Shown here: positions 16,861-24,369 of the stretch, piece by piece | Numbering within the stretch: position 1 is the stretch's first letter | Layout of the letters: every line of letters begins with the position of its first letter | NCBI RefSeq assembly: GCF_000023105.1 | Contig: NC_012669.1 | Span: 992,001-1,056,000 of the forward strand | Length of the DNA stretch: 64,000 bases | Reading direction: 5' to 3' | Source: Beutenbergia cavernae DSM 12333 | GTDB lineage: Bacteria; Actinomycetota; Actinomycetes; Actinomycetales; Beutenbergiaceae | Program-made: the position numbers and the translations under genes | Notes under the pieces: model-generated | What the model was told of the DNA's origin: nothing | The model's input: only the letters and a program-made list of their open reading frames with translations | Database searches by the model: none

Positions 16861-19455
16861 GTGTCAGCCTCGCTCGTCCGCCGCGTCGTCACCGCCGTGG
16901 CCGTCGTCCTCGTCGTGGTGCTCGCGGCGTCGACCGTCACAGCCGCGATCGTCATCCGCCGGCCCCTGCCGACCACGTCCGGCGAGACCCGGATCCCGGG
17001 TCTCGGCAACGACGTCGACGTGGTCCGCGACGATCTCGGCATCCCGCAGATCTACGCCGACGACCCGCACGACCTGTTCTTCGCGCAGGGCTATGTCCAC
17101 GCGCAGGACCGCTTCTTCGAGATGGACTATCGGCGCCACGTCACCTCCGGCCGGGTCGCGGAGCTGGTGGGCGACCAGGAGGCGGCGATCCAGGCCGACT
17201 CCGTGATCCGCACGTTCGGGTGGCGGCGGGTCGCCGAGCAGGAGTGGGACCTGCTGAGTCAGCAGACCCGCGACCACCTCACGGCGTACGCCGACGGCGT
17301 GAACGCCTATCTCGACCGGCGGACGCCCAGCGCCGCGGCCATCGAGTACACGGTGCTCGGCACGCAGGTCAGCGTCGAGGCGATCGAGCCCTGGGACCCC
17401 ATCGACTCCGTCGCGTGGCTCAAGGCGATGGCCTGGGACCTGCGGGGGAACTACGACGACGAGCTGCTGCGCGCGGCCGCGTACGGCAGCACCCAGGACA
17501 CCTCGCTCGTCGGCGACCTCTTCCCGCCGTACCCCGCCGAGACGAACCCGCCCATCATCACGGACGGGACGCCGTCGTCGCCGCCCCCCGACCCCGGCAC
17601 GCCCGACGTCGACGACGCCTCGCTGCCGGCGGGCAGCGAGGACGCGCTCGCGGGGGTCGTCGAGGCGCTCGGGGCAGTCCCGCACCTGCTCGGCGAGGGC
17701 GACGGCATCGGCTCGAACTCGTGGGTCGTCGGCGGCGAGCACACCGCCTCGGGGGATCCCCTCCTCGCGAACGACCCCCACCTCGGGATCACGGCGCCGG
17801 GCCTGTGGTACCAGGCCGGCCTCCACTGCCGCGACGTCGGCGACGAGTGCCCGTTCGACGTCGCCGGGTACACGTTCGCGGGGTTCCCGGGCGTGATCAT
17901 CGGGCACAACGACGCACTGGCCTGGGGCCTCACGAACCTCGGCGCCGACGTCACCGACTTCTACCTCGAACGACTCTTCACCGACGGGACGTACCTGCGG
18001 GACGGTGAGCGCGTCCCCGTGGTCGAACGCACCGAGACCATCGAGGTCAACGGGGCCGACCCGATCCAGCTGACGGTGCGGTCGACGGAGCACGGGCCGC
18101 TCGTCGACGAAGTGCTGCCCGATCTCGAGCTCGCCACCGAGGCGCCGCTGCCGGAGGGGTCGCCGCGGCCGGCCCGGGAGGGGTACGGCGTCGCGCTCGC
18201 GTGGACGGCGCTGGAGCCCGGCCGCTCGGCCGACGCGGTGTTCGCGATGAACCTGGCGCAGGACGCGGACGACGTCGCCGCGGCGGCCGCGCTCTTCGAG
18301 GTTCCCTCACAGAACATCGTGTTCGCCACGACGGACGGCACGATCGGCTACCAGGCGCCGGGCCGGATCCCGGTGCGCGCCGTCGTGTCCGGGGGCACGC
18401 CGTCGAACGGGACCTGGCCGCAGCCGGGCTGGGACTCCCGGTACGACTGGCAGGGCACGGTGCCGGCCGAGGAGATGCCGGCCGAGACCGACCCCGAGGA
18501 GGGCTTCATCGTCGCGGCGAACCAGGCCGTGACCGAGCCCGGTGTCGGTCCGTTCCTCACGAACGACTGGGACTACGGGTTCCGGTCCGCGCGGATCCGC
18601 GCGCTGCTGCAGGCGGAGATCGACGCCGGGCGCCCGATCACGGCCGAGACGATGTCCCGGATCCAGAACGACACGCTCGACCCTGCCGCCGACGTCCTCC
18701 TGCCCTCGCTGCTCGACCTCGAGGTCGACGACTTCACCGGCGAGGCGAGCGCGCTGCTCGCCGACTGGGACCAGCGCACCGACCCCGACTCGGCGGGGGC
18801 CGTGCTCTTCGCCACCGTGTGGGCGAACGTGCTCCGCCGCACGTTCGCCGACCAGCTCCCGGAGGCCGTCGCGCCGTCGGGCGGTGCGCAGTGGATCGAG
18901 GTCGTCCGCCGCCTCCTCGAGGAGCCCGAGAACCTGTGGTGGGACGACGCCACGACCGTCGCGCTCGTGGAGACGAGGGACGAGGTGCTGCACGACGCGC
19001 TGGTCGACGCCCGCCGGCAGCTGACGGCGGCGCTCGGCGCCGACCCGACCCGGTGGCGGTGGGGGAACCTGCACCGGGCCGCGCCGGAGCACGCGGTGCT
19101 CGGGGGCGACGGCGTGCCCGGCCCGGTGCGCCGTCTCATGAACCCGAGCGCGATCGAGGTCGGCGGCGGGTCGTCGATCGTCGACGCGACGGGCTGGGAT
19201 GCGACGCAGTGGGGCGAGGCGGCGCCGGACTTCACCGTGACGGCGATCCCGTCGATGCGGATGGTGGTCGACCTGGGCGACCTCGACGCGTCCACCTGGG
19301 TGAACTTCACCGGGAACTCCGGGCACCCGGCGTCCCCGCACTACACCGACCAGCTGCGGGCGTGGGCCGAGGGTGACACGTACCCGTGGCCGTTCACGCG
19401 CGACGCCGTGGCCGCCGCCGAGGAGGAGACGCTGCGGCTGCTCGCCCCCGGCTGA
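16861..19455 (+). CDS. Penicillin acylase-family Ntn-hydrolase (peptidase S45)
   Basis: An exported or membrane-anchored amidohydrolase precursor (864 aa) that would self-cleave into two chains. It has an N-terminal hydrophobic anchor (about residues 3-35), the alpha-chain motif DDLGIPQIYADDPHDLFFAQG with QDRFFEMDYRRH, a Pro/Asp-rich linker, and then GIGSNSW, where Ser285 would become the new N-terminal nucleophile of the beta chain. ANDPHLG and GFPGVIIGHND follow, as in family members. Substrates of the family include beta-lactam side chains and acyl-homoserine lactones; which applies here is unknown. The GTG at 16861 fits the leaderless promoter better than an upstream ATG at 16756, which would start before that box. 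Confidence 0.9.
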   Translation: MSASLVRRVVTAVAVVLVVVLAASTVTAAIVIRRPLPTTSGETRIPGLGNDVDVVRDDLGIPQIYADDPHDLFFAQGYVHAQDRFFEMDYRRHVTSGRVAELVGDQEAAIQADSVIRTFGWRRVAEQEWDLLSQQTRDHLTAYADGVNAYLDRRTPSAAAIEYTVLGTQVSVEAIEPWDPIDSVAWLKAMAWDLRGNYDDELLRAAAYGSTQDTSLVGDLFPPYPAETNPPIITDGTPSSPPPDPGTPDVDDASLPAGSEDALAGVVEALGAVPHLLGEGDGIGSNSWVVGGEHTASGDPLLANDPHLGITAPGLWYQAGLHCRDVGDECPFDVAGYTFAGFPGVIIGHNDALAWGLTNLGADVTDFYLERLFTDGTYLRDGERVPVVERTETIEVNGADPIQLTVRSTEHGPLVDEVLPDLELATEAPLPEGSPRPAREGYGVALAWTALEPGRSADAVFAMNLAQDADDVAAAAALFEVPSQNIVFATTDGTIGYQAPGRIPVRAVVSGGTPSNGTWPQPGWDSRYDWQGTVPAEEMPAETDPEEGFIVAANQAVTEPGVGPFLTNDWDYGFRSARIRALLQAEIDAGRPITAETMSRIQNDTLDPAADVLLPSLLDLEVDDFTGEASALLADWDQRTDPDSAGAVLFATVWANVLRRTFADQLPEAVAPSGGAQWIEVVRRLLEEPENLWWDDATTVALVETRDEVLHDALVDARRQLTAALGADPTRWRWGNLHRAAPEHAVLGGDGVPGPVRRLMNPSAIEVGGGSSIVDATGWDATQWGEAAPDFTVTAIPSMRMVVDLGDLDASTWVNFTGNSGHPASPHYTDQLRAWAEGDTYPWPFTRDAVAAAEEETLRLLAPG

Positions 19456-19472
19456 GGCGGGCGGGACGTTCG

Positions 19473-20099
19473 TCAGCGGGGCACGAGCCACCACGACGAC
19501 GGCGTCAGCACCGCGTGGACGGGGACGTCGTGCTCCTCGCGGGGCAGCGCGTCGTCGTGCACCTCGTCGTCGAACACGACCGCCACGACGAGCGCGTCCG
19601 GAGCGGCGTGGTGGAGCGCCCGGTCGTACCAGCCGCCGCCCTGGCCGAGGCGGATGCCGGCGTCGTCGACGCCCAGAGCCGGCGCGAAGACCACCGCCGC
19701 CGCACCGAGCGCCTCCGCCTCCGACGCCGGCCCAGACGGTTCCGGCGGTCGGCCCGGCGCGCGGACCGCCAGGTCGTCGGCGTCCGCGTACTCCGCCCAC
19801 CCGCGGGCGAGCCCCGGCCCGAGGACCGGCAGCAGCACGCGCACGCCGCGCTGGTCGAGCAGGTCGAGGAGGGGCGCCGTCCCCGGTTCGGCGGGACGGG
19901 AGGCGTACGCGGCGACGCACGTGACTCCGTCGGCACGCGCCTCGAGCAGCTCGGCAGCACGATCGGCGATCCCGGCGGCGGCACTCACGCGGGCCTTGGA
20001 CGATCGGCCGGTGCGCCTGGCCCTTGCCTCCACCCGGAGCTGGTCCTTCGTCCGCTCCGCGCCGTGCGGACCCGCCGTGAAGTTCGCCGCTGAACTCAT
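19473..20099 (-). CDS. 5-formyltetrahydrofolate cyclo-ligase
   Basis: Folate enzyme (208 aa) that uses ATP to convert 5-formyl-THF to 5,10-methenyl-THF in the cytoplasm. Family features: basic N-terminal KDQLRVEARARR, VAAYASRPAEPGT, VFAPALGVDDAGIRLGQGGGWYDRAL with the conserved GQGGGxYDR signature, and a C-terminal VPVHAVLTP. The ATG at 20099 has no ribosome site; CAGAGT ending 6 bases upstream may be a leaderless -10 box. It is divergent from the Glp/MoeA gene, and its closeness to FmdB, SAF and mscL matches the usual actinobacterial gene neighbourhood, interrupted here by the acylase gene. Confidence 0.9.
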   Translation of the reverse strand: MSSAANFTAGPHGAERTKDQLRVEARARRTGRSSKARVSAAAGIADRAAELLEARADGVTCVAAYASRPAEPGTAPLLDLLDQRGVRVLLPVLGPGLARGWAEYADADDLAVRAPGRPPEPSGPASEAEALGAAAVVFAPALGVDDAGIRLGQGGGWYDRALHHAAPDALVVAVVFDDEVHDDALPREEHDVPVHAVLTPSSWWLVPR

Positions 20100-20237
20100 G
20101 CGTCCACTCTGGCACACCTGGGATGGCGCGTGGGACGACCCGGCCGCGTCGTCGCGACTCCGCCGTCGACATCGGGCGGCGGCGCGGAACGCGCGGACAC
20201 CCCGGTGCCCAGCCCGCCCGAGCGGCCGCGCGCTGGG

Positions 20238-20243
20238 TAGTGT
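20238..20243 (+). promoter_or_regulatory. -10 box TAGTGT driving the leader ORF and moeA/glp
   Basis: TAGTGT is followed by 7 bases and then the ATG at 20251, with no ribosome site, so the transcript should begin at that ATG. Confidence 0.55.
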
Positions 20244-20250
20244 TCCGACC

Positions 20251-20286
20251 ATGTCCTGCACCGGCGACGGCGTGGCCCCCGCGTGA
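20251..20286 (+). CDS. Eleven-codon leader peptide overlapping the moeA/glp start
   Basis: The frame ATG to TGA encodes MSCTGDGVAPA. It begins 7 bases after a TANNNT box, as leaderless genes here do, and its TGA overlaps the GTG of the next gene (GTGA, 4 bases). The next gene has no Shine-Dalgarno sequence, so ribosomes finishing the peptide would re-initiate on it. This is therefore probably a translational coupling or control element. No homologue is known to me, and no mass-spectrometric evidence can be cited. Confidence 0.5.
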   Translation: MSCTGDGVAPA

Positions 20287-21497
20287 GATCCGTCTCGGAC
20301 CAGCTGGCGGCCGTGCTCGGCGCCGTCGGGCCGCTGCCCCCTCTCGAGGTCGTCCTGCACGACGCCGCCGGCTGCGTCCTCGCCGAGGACGTGCGCGCCG
20401 GGGCGGACCTGCCCCAGGCCGACCTCGCGGCCCTCGACGGCTACGCGGTGCGGGCGTCCGACGTCGTCACCGCGGCGCCGGACGGTGACCTCACGCTGCG
20501 GGTCAGCGACGACGTCCGCGCCGGAGCGCCGGACGCGCCGACGCTCGTGGTCGGGGCGGCCGCACGGATCGCGAGCGGCGCGCCGATGCCCGGCGGGGCC
20601 GACGCCGTCGTCCCGCTCGCCCGCACCGATGCCGGCGACGCGCGGGTCCGCATCCGGGCTGCCGTCCGGGCGGGCGACGGTGTGCGGGCCCGGGCCGTCG
20701 ACGTGCGCTCGGGGGAGATCGCGCTCGCGCGCGGAACCCGGGTCGGCGCCGCCCAGATCGCGCTGCTCGCGGCGCTCGGCCGGCCGCGCGCGCGGGTGCA
20801 CCCGAAGCCGCGCGTCGTCGTCGTCTCCGTGGGGGACGAGCTCGTGGAGCCCGGCAAGCCCGTGCACGTCGGCCAGGCCTACGACGCGAACGGCCACGCG
20901 CTCGCGAGCGCCGTCCACGACGCGGGCGGCACGACGTTCCGCGCGGGCGCCGTGCCGGACGACCACTCCCGCCTGCGCGAGCTGCTCGAGGACCAGCTCG
21001 TGCGCGCCGACCTCGTCATCACGACCGGCGGCCTCAGCTACGGCGCCGGCGACACCGTGCGCGACGTCCTCGCCGGCGTCGGGACCGTGCGCTTCGACGC
21101 CCTCGCGATGTGGCCCACCCGGCAGATGGGACTGGGCGAGATCGGCGACGGCGTCCCGATCCTCGCGCTGCCCGGCGACCCGGTGGCGGCGCTCGTCGCG
21201 TTCGAGGTGTTCGTGCGCCCGGCGCTGCTGGCGATGGCCGGGTACGCGGACGTGCACCGTCCCACGATCCGGGCACGCACCACGAGCGAGCTCGCCTCCC
21301 ACAGCGGCTTCCGCGAGTTCGTCCGCGGCCGGCTCGTGGGGTCACCGGCCCACGGCTACACGTTCTCGCCGGTGGGTTCGCCCGACGCGCTCCAGCTGAG
21401 CGCGTTCGCCCGGGCGAACGCGCTCGCCGTCGTCGGCGAGGAGGACGACAGCGTGGCCGCCGGCACCGAGCTGCCGTGCCTCGTGCTGGAGGACTGA
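20283..21497 (+). CDS. MoeA-family protein: gephyrin-like Glp or molybdopterin molybdenumtransferase
   Basis: A 404-residue MoeA-fold protein. It has the N-terminal ALDGYAV segment, GAPMPGGADAVV, the MoCF/MogA-like domain with VVSVGDEL and TTGGLSYGAGDTVRDVL (the GGxSxGxxD motif is intact), LPGDPVAALVAFEVFV, and a C-terminal beta domain. Classical MoeA inserts molybdate into adenylated molybdopterin. However, the context of RimJ-like GNAT and a GlpR-like membrane protein, without other moa/mog genes in view, matches the Glp-GlpR locus described in Corynebacterium, where Glp binds FtsZ and joins the divisome. Start: GTG coupled to the leader ORF. Both roles remain open. Confidence 0.85.
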   Translation: MRSVSDQLAAVLGAVGPLPPLEVVLHDAAGCVLAEDVRAGADLPQADLAALDGYAVRASDVVTAAPDGDLTLRVSDDVRAGAPDAPTLVVGAAARIASGAPMPGGADAVVPLARTDAGDARVRIRAAVRAGDGVRARAVDVRSGEIALARGTRVGAAQIALLAALGRPRARVHPKPRVVVVSVGDELVEPGKPVHVGQAYDANGHALASAVHDAGGTTFRAGAVPDDHSRLRELLEDQLVRADLVITTGGLSYGAGDTVRDVLAGVGTVRFDALAMWPTRQMGLGEIGDGVPILALPGDPVAALVAFEVFVRPALLAMAGYADVHRPTIRARTTSELASHSGFREFVRGRLVGSPAHGYTFSPVGSPDALQLSAFARANALAVVGEEDDSVAAGTELPCLVLED

Positions 21498-22090
21498 TGT
21501 GGCCCGTGCGGCTCACCGAGGGTGAGGTCGTGCTTCGGCCCCTCCGGCACCGCGACTCGGCGGAGTGGGCGCGGCTGCGTGCCGCCAACGGCGCCTGGCT
21601 GGCACCGTGGGAGGCGACGTCGCCGCGCCCGTGGGTGTCCCGACCGCCGACGTTCCCGGAGTACGTGCGTGACCTGAACCGGCAGGCGAGGTCGGGCTCG
21701 GCGCTGCCGTTCGCGATCACGTGGCGGGGTGCGATCGTCGGGCAGCTGACGGTCTCCGGGATCGTGCTGGGGTCGCTCTGCTCGGCGTCCGTCGGCTACT
21801 GGGTGGGGCGCGACGCCGCCGGCCGGGGCATCACGCCGCTCGCCGTCGCGATGGCGAGCGACTACTGCTGGTTCGTGCTCGGGCTGCACCGGATCGAGGT
21901 CAACATCCGGCCCGAGAACGCCGCCAGCCTGCGGGTGGTCGAGAAGCTCGGGTTCCGGGACGAGGGGGTGCGCGTGCGGTACCTGCACATCCAAGGCGAC
22001 TGGGCTGACCACCGCACGTTCGCGTTGACCGTCGAGGAGGTGCCTGGCGGGCTGCTTCCGCGCGCCCGTCAGCTGCCGTCCCGGCTCTGA
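21497..22090 (+). CDS. rimJ: GNAT acetyltransferase, RimJ/RimL type
   Basis: A 197-residue N-acyltransferase. Family features: VVLRPLRHRDSAEWARLR at the N-terminus, the acetyl-CoA loop region SVGYWVGRDAAGRGITPLAVAMA, then HRIEVNIRPENAASLRVVEKLGFRDEGVRVRYL, the hallmark RimJ/L ending. RimJ-type enzymes acetylate protein N-termini; the target here is unknown. The ATG overlaps the previous TGA by one base (TGATG) and GGAGGA lies just upstream, so it is co-transcribed with the MoeA/Glp gene. A C-terminal tail of about 15 residues follows the domain. Confidence 0.9.
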   Translation: MWPVRLTEGEVVLRPLRHRDSAEWARLRAANGAWLAPWEATSPRPWVSRPPTFPEYVRDLNRQARSGSALPFAITWRGAIVGQLTVSGIVLGSLCSASVGYWVGRDAAGRGITPLAVAMASDYCWFVLGLHRIEVNIRPENAASLRVVEKLGFRDEGVRVRYLHIQGDWADHRTFALTVEEVPGGLLPRARQLPSRL

Positions 22091-22129
22091 CCCGGGACGG
22101 AGCTCGGTCCGCCACTCCGGTGCGCCGAG

Positions 22130-22170
22130 TGCGGAGGTTCGGTTGCCGGTGCGGCAACTGACCTTCCGCA
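22130..22170 (+). terminator. Two-tier hairpin after the GNAT gene
   Basis: The inner stem GTTGCCG/CGGCAAC (22142-22148 with 22152-22158) is enclosed by an outer stem TGCGGAGGT pairing with ACCTTCCGCA (22130-22138 with 22161-22170, one bulge). Confidence 0.7.
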
Positions 22171-22216
22171 CCGCGACACGCCCGCCCGCCTCACGGCCCG
22201 CCCGGCGGGTCGCGCC

Positions 22217-22222
22217 TACCGT
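22217..22222 (+). promoter_or_regulatory. -10 box TACCGT of the GlpR-like gene (leaderless)
   Basis: TACCGT is followed by 6 bases and then GTG at 22229; no ribosome site is present. Confidence 0.5.
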
Positions 22223-22228
22223 CGTCGT

Positions 22229-23269
22229 GTGAGCCCCGCCGGATATGTGCTGTTGGCGGTGTTCCTGCTGTGTTTCGTGTACTTGGTCCCGGCGCTCGTC
22301 CGCCGTCGGCAGGTCGCACTCGACTCCCGGGTCGACGACCGGTTCTCGACGGACCTGCGCCTCGTCGCCACCGCCGGGCAGGGCGCCCGCCCGGCGACCC
22401 GGCACCCGCGCGCGGCGCCGTCCGCACCAGCACTGCACACGAGGCGAGCGATCGCCGCCGGATCGACCCGAGGAGAGTCCGTCGTGAACCGACCCGCCGG
22501 GATGACGGAGCGCCTCGTCGCGGTCGAGGCCCGACGCGTCGCCGCCACCAGGGCAGCCGCCGCTGCCGCTCGCGCCGAGCGTGCCGCCGCGGCCCGCCGC
22601 CGACTCGTGCTGACCCTCGCGCTGATCGTGACCGGCGCCGTCGCCTGGAGCGCCGTCGCGATCGCCGACTTCTCCTACCTGCTCGCCCTGGTGCCGACGG
22701 TGATCCTCGCCGTCGTGCTCGTGCTCGGTCGGCGGGCGGCAGCGGCATCGTCGAGGGCCGATGCGCGGGACGCCGCCCGCGAGCTGTCGATGTCGAGGAA
22801 CCGGGATCGCCGCACCGCTCCGGCGAACTCCGCTGCCCAGCTCCGGGCCCGGCTCGGTGACGGTGGCGCCGTCGCCGAGAAGGAGTCCGCGGCCGCCCGG
22901 GAGGCCGTGCCCGGCCTGGGCATGCGCTGGGACGCCGTGGGCGCCGACACCTCCGACGGCGGCCCTGTGGACCGACCCGCCGGGCGGCAGCGCCCGGAGA
23001 GCCGGATCGAGGACGACGGCGCCGGGTGGACGCCCGTCCCCGTGCCCGTCCCGACCTACACGCTCAAGCCGACGGCGCCGCGGCGCCAGCCCGAGCCGTG
23101 GGCCGCTCCGGCAGCGGCGACGGGTGCGGACGCCGCCGAGGCACGTGCGGCCGAGACCCCCGACCCGCTCGCCGCGGAGACTCGCGCGGGCGAGCCCGAG
23201 CCCGTGAGCCCGGGCGCGGGGATCGACCTCAGCGCCGTCCTGGCTCGCCGCCGCGCGGCAGGGCAGTAG
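22229..23269 (+). CDS. GlpR-like membrane protein (putative Glp receptor)
   Basis: A 346-residue membrane protein: N-terminal span (about residues 6-24, YVLLAVFLLCFVYLVPALV), a basic segment RRRQVALDSRVDDRFSTDLRL, an Ala/Arg-rich helical stretch that may form a coiled coil (about 95-125), two close spans (about 126-146 and 149-167), then a long low-complexity cytoplasmic-type tail rich in Ala, Arg and Pro. This layout, directly after the MoeA-like and RimJ-like genes, resembles GlpR, the membrane receptor of gephyrin-like Glp in Corynebacterium cell division. The identification rests mainly on context and topology; no enzymatic motif is seen. Leaderless-type GTG start. Confidence 0.65.
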   Translation: MSPAGYVLLAVFLLCFVYLVPALVRRRQVALDSRVDDRFSTDLRLVATAGQGARPATRHPRAAPSAPALHTRRAIAAGSTRGESVVNRPAGMTERLVAVEARRVAATRAAAAAARAERAAAARRRLVLTLALIVTGAVAWSAVAIADFSYLLALVPTVILAVVLVLGRRAAAASSRADARDAARELSMSRNRDRRTAPANSAAQLRARLGDGGAVAEKESAAAREAVPGLGMRWDAVGADTSDGGPVDRPAGRQRPESRIEDDGAGWTPVPVPVPTYTLKPTAPRRQPEPWAAPAAATGADAAEARAAETPDPLAAETRAGEPEPVSPGAGIDLSAVLARRRAAGQ

Positions 23270-23285
23270 CAGCCCGTCAGCCGCC

Positions 23286-23304
23286 CGGTGCGTGGCACGC
23301 ACCG
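23286..23304 (+). terminator. Hairpin after the GlpR-like gene
   Basis: CGGTGCGT (23286-23293) pairs perfectly with ACGCACCG (23297-23304) over a 3-base loop, 17 bases after the stop codon. Confidence 0.55.
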
Positions 23305-23336
23305 ACATACCGCTTTCTCTCCGAACGCCTCAACCC

Positions 23337-23387
23337 TTGACAGCACTCCGGGTACGGGGGCACACTGCGGTGCGAAAGCGGTTTCGC
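23337..23387 (+). promoter_or_regulatory. Promoter with near-palindromic LacI operator (locus A, site 1)
   Basis: TTGACA (23337-23342), 18 bases, CACACT (23361-23366), then GCGAAAGCGGTTTCGC (23372-23387), an almost perfect palindrome of the LacI type GAAAnCGnTTTC. The operator lies over the expected transcription start, so a bound repressor would block initiation. Confidence 0.65.
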
Positions 23388-23424
23388 TTCGCGTGGCTGA
23401 GAGACGACGACGTCGGAGGTTCGT

Positions 23425-24369
23425 GTGACGGATGGGTTCGCGGGCGCGATCAACGGCGCCGGCCGCCTCCCACTGCCGCGTCACGTCCTCGTGACGGGCG
23501 CGGACGGCAGGATCGGGCGCTCCGTCGTGGACGTCCTCGCCGGCGCCGGCGTGACGACCACGGGTCTCTCACCCGGGTGGGAGGCGGCGAGCCGCGCGAC
23601 GCGGATCGTCACGGGCGACGCCACGTCCGAGGCCGACGTCGCCGACGCGCTCGAGGGCGTGGACGCCGTGGTCCACCTGGCGGCGATCGCGCACCGGGAC
23701 CTGGGGCGGCCGTACGACGTCTATCGGACGAACACGGACGCGACGTTCAACGTGCTCGCCCAGGCCGGCGAGCGCGGCATCGGCCGGGCGGTCATCGCCT
23801 CGAGCATCAACGCGTTCGGCGTACCCATGAACCATCACGACCTCCTCCCGGCGTACTTCCCGATCGACGAGGACATCCCCGAGCACCTCGACGACTGGTA
23901 CTCGCTGTCCAAGCGCAGCGACGAGCTGACGGCCGAGATGGTGGCGAGCCACTGGGGCATGACCGTCGTGGCGGTGCGGTTTCCGCACGTCAGCACGTGG
24001 GAAGCGCTGCGCTCCCACGCGGCGCGCGTGGCCGGTGCGCCGGGCGGTGGGCAGGAGGTCAGGGAGGGGTGGTCCTACCTCGACCTGCGTGACGCCGCAG
24101 CATTCGTCCTCGCGGCGCTCACCGCTCCCATCTCCGGCGCCCACGTCGTCGGCGCGTCTGCGCCGGACACGCTCCTCGCCGTCGACTCCGCCGAGCTGCT
24201 CGACGCGCACGCCCCCTCCGTGCCGCGCCGCCGTCCGATCGTGGGCCGCGAGAGCCTCGTCGACGTGGCCCGGGCGCGCACCCTCCTCGGGTTCGAAGCC
24301 CGCTACTCCCTGCACGAACCCGCGCACGACCCGAACCGGGCACCAACCACCGCCGGAGTGATCCCGTGA
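23425..24369 (+). CDS. NAD-dependent epimerase/dehydratase (extended SDR), possibly uronate dehydrogenase
   Basis: A 314-residue Rossmann-fold oxidoreductase. The nucleotide motif GADGRIG (residues 25-31) and the catalytic pair Tyr159/Lys163 (YSLSK) are intact, as is the VVHLAAIAH strand. The short extended-SDR form with an aldonate-type partner next door recalls NAD-dependent uronate dehydrogenases, which oxidise D-glucuronate or D-galacturonate to the aldarolactone; sugar epimerases are the alternative. The GTG start has GGAGG 5 bases upstream. It is first in a two-gene operon, overlapping the next gene by 4 bases, under the GAAAGCGGTT operator. The substrate is inferred from context only. 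Confidence 0.8.
   Translation: MTDGFAGAINGAGRLPLPRHVLVTGADGRIGRSVVDVLAGAGVTTTGLSPGWEAASRATRIVTGDATSEADVADALEGVDAVVHLAAIAHRDLGRPYDVYRTNTDATFNVLAQAGERGIGRAVIASSINAFGVPMNHHDLLPAYFPIDEDIPEHLDDWYSLSKRSDELTAEMVASHWGMTVVAVRFPHVSTWEALRSHAARVAGAPGGGQEVREGWSYLDLRDAAAFVLAALTAPISGAHVVGASAPDTLLAVDSAELLDAHAPSVPRRRPIVGRESLVDVARARTLLGFEARYSLHEPAHDPNRAPTTAGVIP

Noticed and set aside
21356-23308. A 650-codon minus-strand frame opposite the GNAT and GlpR-like genes
   Set aside because: No domain or signal; the plus-strand genes show clear GNAT motifs and membrane segments.
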